A stretch of DNA of 64,000 bases, taken from contig JABAKD010000019.1 in NCBI GenBank assembly GCA_012845835.1, positions 6,902,994-6,966,993 on the forward strand. Direction: 5' to 3'. Made by a program: the position numbers and the translations under genes. A model generated the notes under the pieces. That model was not told the DNA's origin and searched no databases. It was given only the letters and a program-made list of their open reading frames with translations. Positions within the stretch are counted from its first letter, which is position 1; each line of letters starts with the position of its first letter. Source of the stretch: Undaria pinnatifida. Lineage: Eukaryota; Sar; Phaeophyceae; Laminariales; Alariaceae. Positions 61,440 through 64,000 of this stretch are shown here, piece by piece.

Positions 61440-61785
61440 TGCTCAGCTGTGCTGTGTGTTTTTGTTACCGGTGGTACGTTCTGATTGGCAGTACGGGGGT
61501 TAATTTGCGTGGGGGAAAAACAGGGGCCCGTCAAAGATCAAATACATGTAGAGAAAGAAAAAAGAAGAAAAGTAGTACACAACAACACGTATTATACGGC
61601 ACTGCTCTATGTATGTTCGAAAGAAAGCACACAGCGCAGCACGACACAGCGCCGCAGCGAAGGGCACGGCACCGCACCGTACGGCTCCGCACGGCTCCGC
61701 ACGGCGCTACGCTGCGCTGCCGGGCTATATATAGCCGGACTGATCTGAGCTGGGCGTGCATTGTGATCCAACAGCGTAGTACCTG
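61440..61785 (-). repeat. Fourth, diverged copy of the GTACCGGTAC / TATATATA repeat
   Basis: Same order of blocks as 60780-61190 (gtacgttctgatt, 'cacaacacgta', 'atgttcgaaagaa', 'gctatatatagccgg', 'tgatccaac'), but lacks the TACCAGGTATGATACAGGTA block and has a different palindrome where the others have TATTAATAAG. Confidence 0.8.
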
Positions 61786-61788
61786 ATG

Positions 61789-61990
61789 GTATGTACAAAC
61801 CTGGTATAGTAGTACCGGTATGTACTAGAAGCCTCAAGGTCTTCCCGTTGGTTCGAATCCCGGTGTCATCGGGTGAAAAAAACGATCCTCATACGAGTAT
61901 GGTATGTACAAACCTGGTGTAGTAGTACCGGTATGTACTATAAGCCTCAAGGTCTTCTCGTTGGTTCGAACCCCGGTGTCATCGGGTGAA
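61789..61990 (+). repeat. Tandem duplication, about 114 bp, with tRNA T-arm-like sequence
   Basis: Two units starting 'gtatgtacaaacctgg' and ending 'aaaaaacgatcctcat'. Each contains GTTGGTTCGAATCCCGG or GTTGGTTCGAACCCCGG, the classic T-arm of a tRNA, without a D-arm. A third degenerate piece (gttggttgaatccaggggtc) is at 62080. Confidence 0.85.
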
Positions 61991-62303
61991 AAAAACGATC
62001 CTCATTAAAGAAAAATAATAGAGATAATTTTTACTTTGTGGTCTTCTAGTAGATAGACTGTCCGCTTATACGCCTGGTTTTCGTTGGTTGAATCCAGGGG
62101 TCATATGAAAAAGAATTGAACCTCGTAAAAAAAATTATATATATTGGTAAAAAAAGAGTACTGGCAGATACACCACTGCTGCTGTGACATATTGTGGTAA
62201 CAACTGAAAAACGAAAAAAATACAATAATTGTCGTACCTGGCCCACAGCTTCAGCTTGCTCCTGTTGCCTTGTGTTGTGTGCCCTTGGGTGCATAATTAC
62301 AAA

Positions 62304-62385
62304 AAGCTCGCATGGACGTCTATTAAAATGCAAGTTCAACTCCCTCGCATGGATGTCCATTAAAATGCACGTTCAACTCCCAAAA
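62304..62385 (+). repeat. Tandem duplication, 40 bp unit
   Basis: 'ctcgcatggacgtctatta' ... 'aaatgcaagttcaactccc' followed by 'ctcgcatggatgtccatta' ... 'aaatgcacgttcaactccc'; a third, partial 'aacttcaactcccaaaa' follows. Confidence 0.9.
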
Positions 62386-62634
62386 AAGCAAAGTTGCAAC
62401 TTCAACTCCCAAAATCAAATTTTGGACAAAAAAGTGTAGACTAAATAAATTAAAAAAAGTCAAAAAAATGTTCAGAACATGAAAAACGAGTTCGAACGAA
62501 TCAAATTCAAAGGAGATAGTAGAAAATGAACGAAGAAACAACTGAAAAACGAAAAAAATGCAATAATCGACGAAATGGAAGAACCAACAAAGCGTGGAAG
62601 AAAGCAAAGAAAAGCTGGAACGGTGAAAAAAATG

Positions 62635-63025
62635 TTGCTAAGAGGTGCTTGTGCAGAGCTTATTGCCCTGCGCTTGATGCTTGTTGATGTCACGTTCTGA
62701 ACGGCAGTACGTGTGATAAGAACACAACACGTACATAATAAATGGTACCTGGTACCTGTATCATACCTGGTACTACTGCTGTATGTTCAAAAGAACGCAC
62801 AGAGCCGCACGACACAACACCGCAAAACAAGGGCAAGACACGGCACCGAATTATGCCGCGCTGCACTGCTGAGCTATATATAGCCCGGCTGACCTGAGCT
62901 GGGGGTGCGTTGTGATCCAACAACGTAGTATGTACAAACAACGTGTACAAACTTATCAATAGTACCGGTACGTGGGATGATACAGCAAATGAATGTTACT
63001 GGCATGTACGAACTAATAAAAGTAC
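62635..63025 (-). repeat. Third copy of the GTACCGGTAC / TATATATA repeat
   Basis: Direct copy of 60735-61180 with high identity (gatgtcacgttctga, 'tggtacctggtacctgtatc', 'gctgagctatatatagcc'). Differs by missing the CGGGGGGGCGGGG block and by an extra 'aaacaacgtgtac' at about 62938. Confidence 0.9.
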
Positions 63026-63100
63026 CGCAAAGCACGCAGCACGGCAAAGCAGCAATAAAGCACGTCAAAGCACAGCGCTGCGCTCTGCTTAGCTAGAGCT

Positions 63101-63333
63101 GCAGGGCATCGCAGGGCACTGCACGGCGCTGCGTTGCTGCGAGCTATAGCGCTGCGGTGGGGTGCTGGGCGGGGCGGAGCTGATGAGCCAAGCCCAGATC
63201 TCAGCTGACGAAACTTCGTCAAGCACAAAAGAAATGGTGGGCTACAGGGCATCGCAGGGCACTGCACGGCGCTGCGTTGCTGCGAGCTATAGCGCTGCGA
63301 TGGGGTGCTGGGCGGTGCGGAGCTGATGAGCCA
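63101..63333 (+). repeat. Tandem duplication, about 143 bp, GC-alternating (GCTGCG) sequence
   Basis: 'cagggcatcgcagggcactg' ... 'gcggagctgatgagcca' appears twice. Other 'gcagcgcag/ctgcgctg' words occur throughout 57770-58130 and 61010-61030. Confidence 0.9.
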
Positions 63334-63400
63334 CCTGAGATGCCAAGGATGCACCAACGGAGCGCTTTCAGCACAAAGATATTTCTCCCCAGCAACTAAT

Positions 63401-63630
63401 TTTCTTAAGGAACTTCGGGACGGTTCTTTTCGCCAGCAACTAATTTTCTTTTCGGCAATTACGGGCTGAGAAGAGCTGAGAGGGGGGAGGATATGCCGAG
63501 CGAGACCTCCGAGGGGGTCGGGAACTAAGTAATTAGACTATGTCCATAATTTTCTTAAGGAACTTCGGGACGGTTCTTTTCCCCAGCAACTAATTTTCTT
63601 TTCGGCAATTACGGGCCGAGAAGGGCTGAG
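63401..63630 (+). repeat. Tandem duplication, period 150 bp
   Basis: 'tttcttaaggaacttcggga' to 'gggctgagaagagctgag' (63401-63480) is repeated at 63551-63630 with three changes. The second unit runs directly into the 0.4 kb dispersed repeat. Confidence 0.92.
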
Positions 63631-64000
63631 AATCAGTCTCTGGTCAGTTTTATTTTTTTATTTAGTCTTGACGTCATCCGGATTCCACGGGTGTCGTCAA
63701 GACGGCCACCGCGTTCGTTGCCTGCACCCGGGGAAAAATTATCCGTAAACCGGAAACCCTAGTTGCAATACTATCTGAGACGAGAGAGGAGAAAGAGGGC
63801 GGAAAGTATGTTGTCCCTTGCTGGTCCAATATCGATATGATACGTACTGCTGTGCCAGTAAACGCTGTACTTGGTAATGAGCAGATGGGATGAATGTTAG
63901 CCTAGTATTTTGTTTCGGAACAATTGCGGGGCAGCCATTACTCGAACTAAAATGCTGTGTAAACGTAACGTCATATATATCATCAGACATCGGCGTTTGG
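63618..64000 (+). repeat. 0.4 kb dispersed repeat, copy 2 (runs off the window)
   Basis: Partner of 14735-15145, in the same orientation. Compared with copy 1 it lacks the TTAATAG-type block at about 63902 and the 'accagt' block at about 63973. The rest differs by scattered substitutions. Confidence 0.9.

Overview
The window is nuclear DNA of an intron-rich eukaryote of roughly 50% GC. I infer a brown alga or related stramenopile, because canonical GT-AG introns of 0.3-5.5 kb dwarf exons of about 100-230 bp and are full of short, degenerate, palindrome-rich repeats. This lineage call is inference, with no marker gene to prove it. Almost all long open reading frames are noise from repeats. The real genes are chains of small exons that I assembled by hand from conserved protein motifs and matching splice phases.

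Three genes are visible. (1) Minus strand, 12477 down to 3590: a complete six-exon YKT6, the prenylated longin R-SNARE (198 aa, ending in a CCVVS-type lipidation motif). (2) Plus strand, 13412-33034: a complete thirteen-exon TM9SF (nonaspanin/EMP70) multispanning Golgi/endosome membrane protein of about 653 aa. Its last exon carries only Val-Asp-stop and completes the C-terminal KxD COPI signal. Genes 1 and 2 are head to head, with 934 bp between start codons, so they probably share a bidirectional promoter region; both act in the secretory pathway. (3) Minus strand, 55882 down to at least 45702: six exons of a flavin amine oxidase (COG1231-like). The N-terminal FAD dinucleotide-binding exon is not found in the window and the terminal exon is uncertain.

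Layout: 1-3.6 kb has no recognised gene; 3.6-12.5 kb YKT6; 12.5-13.4 kb shared promoter region; 13.4-33.0 kb TM9SF; 33-45 kb repeats only, apart from a possible terminal exon of the oxidase; 45.7-55.9 kb amine oxidase; 56-64 kb a nest of inverted and direct repeats, including a roughly 4 kb element with terminal inverted repeats.

The most striking observation is that all three genes carry 'exon echoes'. These are degenerate local copies of an exon edge, together with its splice site, lying in the intron next to that exon. Copies of exon 3' ends lie in the downstream intron and copies of exon 5' ends lie in the upstream intron. Many keep the reading frame or the splice dinucleotide. I count about twenty, some in tandem arrays. 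This suggests that introns here grow by tandem duplication across exon-intron junctions, and it creates many decoy or alternative splice sites. The second striking observation is two over-represented short palindrome families (CTATTAATAG and TACCAGGTA/TACCTGGTA) that are present or absent between otherwise near-identical repeat copies, as if they were tiny insertion modules.
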